Origin: Clostridiaceae bacterium
GTDB lineage: Bacteria; Bacillota; Clostridia; Clostridiales; Clostridiaceae
Reading direction: 5' to 3'
DNA: 34,587 nucleotides
NCBI GenBank assembly: GCA_014380625.1
Contig: JACMJL010000335.1
Span: 1 to 34,587, forward strand
Numbering within the stretch: the first letter of the stretch is position 1; the number at the start of each line of letters is the position of its first letter. The notes below the pieces were generated by a model. It made no database searches. It was not told the DNA's origin and saw only the letters and a list, made by a program, of their open reading frames with translations. The translations under genes were made by a program, and so were the position numbers. Positions 33,980 to 34,587 of the stretch are shown here, piece by piece.

Positions 33980-34327
33980 TTATAATCCCATACTTATCAA
34001 AAGTGCGTCATCTACCTTTTGTATATCTTTTTCTGTCATATGACCTATTTTTTCTTTGAGTCTTTTTTTATCCACTGTACGTATTTGTTCAAGCAAAACT
34101 ACAGAATCCTTATTGAGTCCATATTCTTCAGAAGAAATCTCTACATGAGTTGGGAGTTTTGCCTTATTTATCTGTGAAGTAATAGCAGCAACTATAATAG
34201 TTGGACTATATTTATTACCGATATCATTTTGGATAATGATTACCGGTCTAATTCCACCCTGCTCAGAGCCAACTACTGGACTTAAATCAGCATAGAATAT
34301 ATCTCCTCTTTTCACCATCGTCGTCAT
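33980..34327 (-). CDS. ndoA: Type II toxin EndoA (MazF/PemK family mRNA interferase)
   Basis: Sequence-specific endoribonuclease that cleaves mRNA when freed from its antitoxin. About 115 residues. The N-terminal [21 protein letters not shown], with the conserved G-x-RPV that follows ([10 protein letters not shown]), and the later segment [17 protein letters not shown] are nearly identical to Bacillus and Clostridium EndoA. The C-terminal [17 protein letters not shown] carries the conserved Arg/Thr region. Start is either ATG 34327 (MTTMVKRG) or ATG 34318 (MVKRG); neither has a well-spaced Shine-Dalgarno site. Both lie inside the end of the antitoxin gene, so translation is probably coupled. 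An in-frame ATG further upstream (34360) would extend far into the antitoxin frame and is rejected. Confidence 0.95.
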   Translation of the reverse strand: MTTMVKRGDIFYADLSPVVGSEQGGIRPVIIIQNDIGNKYSPTIIVAAITSQINKAKLPTHVEISSEEYGLNKDSVVLLEQIRTVDKKRLKEKIGHMTEKDIQKVDDALLISMGL

Positions 34328-34587
34328 TGGGCAAATCACTCTCCGAAAGCTTAGCTTCATATTCTTTTAATTCTCTCATATCATTAACAAAACCTATTTC
34401 AGATAGTTCTATATTCAATTGAGCCATTTCCGAATATCCAATTGCTATTTCTTCCATTTCGCTCAATCTTTTTTTCTCCTCTATATATAATATTATAGCA
34501 TCTCTAATAAATTCACTTCTTTTTTTGCAATCTTCATTAAGTGCCCTATCGAATTCATTGCAAAGTGCTTCTGAGAGGTTTACTACC
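34287..34587 (-). CDS. ndoAI: Antitoxin EndoAI (ribbon-helix-helix), C-terminal part, truncated by right edge
   Basis: I translated about 99 codons from the edge to a TGA at 34287. The start of the visible part, [20 protein letters not shown] followed by [17 protein letters not shown], has the ribbon-helix-helix shape of CopG/MetJ-type antitoxins. The tail is acidic and helical ([20 protein letters not shown]..., ending [14 protein letters not shown]) and would be the toxin-binding part. Only the N-terminal residues are missing. The last ~40 nt overlap the toxin gene in another frame, a larger overlap than the usual close spacing of these genes. In Bacillus the pair follows alr; that gene would lie beyond the window. 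Confidence 0.85.
   Translation of the reverse strand, partial: VVNLSEALCNEFDRALNEDCKKRSEFIRDAIILYIEEKKRLSEMEEIAIGYSEMAQLNIELSEIGFVNDMRELKEYEAKLSESDLPNDDDGEKRRYILC

Noticed and set aside
34328..34360. Longer N-terminus for EndoA
   Set aside because: It would add residues not found in the EndoA family and lies wholly inside the antitoxin gene.

Overview
The window is AT-rich and gene-dense. It has strong purine-rich Shine-Dalgarno sites, frequent TTG/GTG starts and housekeeping proteins of clear clostridial type (spore-former style YerC, EndoA/EndoAI, CtpB, type I pullulanase, UvrBA with a Bacillus/Clostridium-type LexA box). I read it as a chromosomal segment of a Clostridium-like Firmicute; the species cannot be fixed from sequence alone. 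Almost every gene lies on the minus strand. Only pulA, metF and a small STAS-like gene lie on the plus strand. I saw no rRNA, tRNA, CRISPR array, intact insertion sequence or prophage.

Layout from left to right. 1-3.7 kb: an edge-truncated unknown protein, a membrane-anchored polysaccharide deacetylase, the TrpR-like regulator YerC, an RsuA-family pseudouridine synthase and an SLT-type lytic transglycosylase. 3.7-8.0 kb: a seven-module triple-tyrosine-repeat protein divergent from pulA. 8.0-12.5 kb: ribonuclease Z, a structured intergenic region, a YaiI/YqxD-family protein, pgi, then divergent metF and a solitary STAS-like (DUF4325) gene with a perfect consensus promoter. 12.5-15.0 kb: a TetR regulator / ABC ATPase / ABC-2 permease operon with a palindromic operator at its promoter. 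15.0-18.9 kb: a MenA-like UbiA prenyltransferase, murB and uvrC. 18.9-22.0 kb: a class B penicillin-binding protein, an FtsW/RodA/SpoVE-family flippase-polymerase and a membrane-tethered FHA protein. 22.1-26.9 kb: uvrA and uvrB behind a LexA-box promoter. 27.1-34.6 kb: a MinJ-like PDZ membrane protein, CtpB protease, FetAB-type ABC pair, FtsX, FtsE, a YitT-family protein, the EndoA (MazF) toxin and its ribbon-helix-helix antitoxin, which is cut by the right edge.

Functional themes are envelope growth and division (deacetylase, lytic transglycosylase, MurB, PBP-FtsW-FHA, FtsEX, CtpB, MinJ-like) interleaved with nucleotide excision repair (uvrB, uvrA, uvrC). In transcription order uvrB-uvrA is followed by FHA-ftsW-pbp-uvrC with little room for internal promoters, so damage-inducible transcription may reach cell-wall genes. 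The ftsE-ftsX ... ctpB-PDZ-uvrB-uvrA order resembles the Bacillus subtilis neighbourhood, with fetAB inserted behind the ftsX terminator.

No clearly novel multi-gene system is visible. The most unusual signals are: two GGGGACGGGG-type palindromic elements that each supply the stop codon of the gene they follow; a nested ~105-nt hairpin in the rnz upstream region; a 19-bp repeat shared by two intergenic regions 20 kb apart; a palindrome inside the uvrBA promoter spacer next to the SOS box; a murB terminator that runs straight into the ribosome-binding site of the next gene; and the tandem-repeat triple-tyrosine protein without an export signal.
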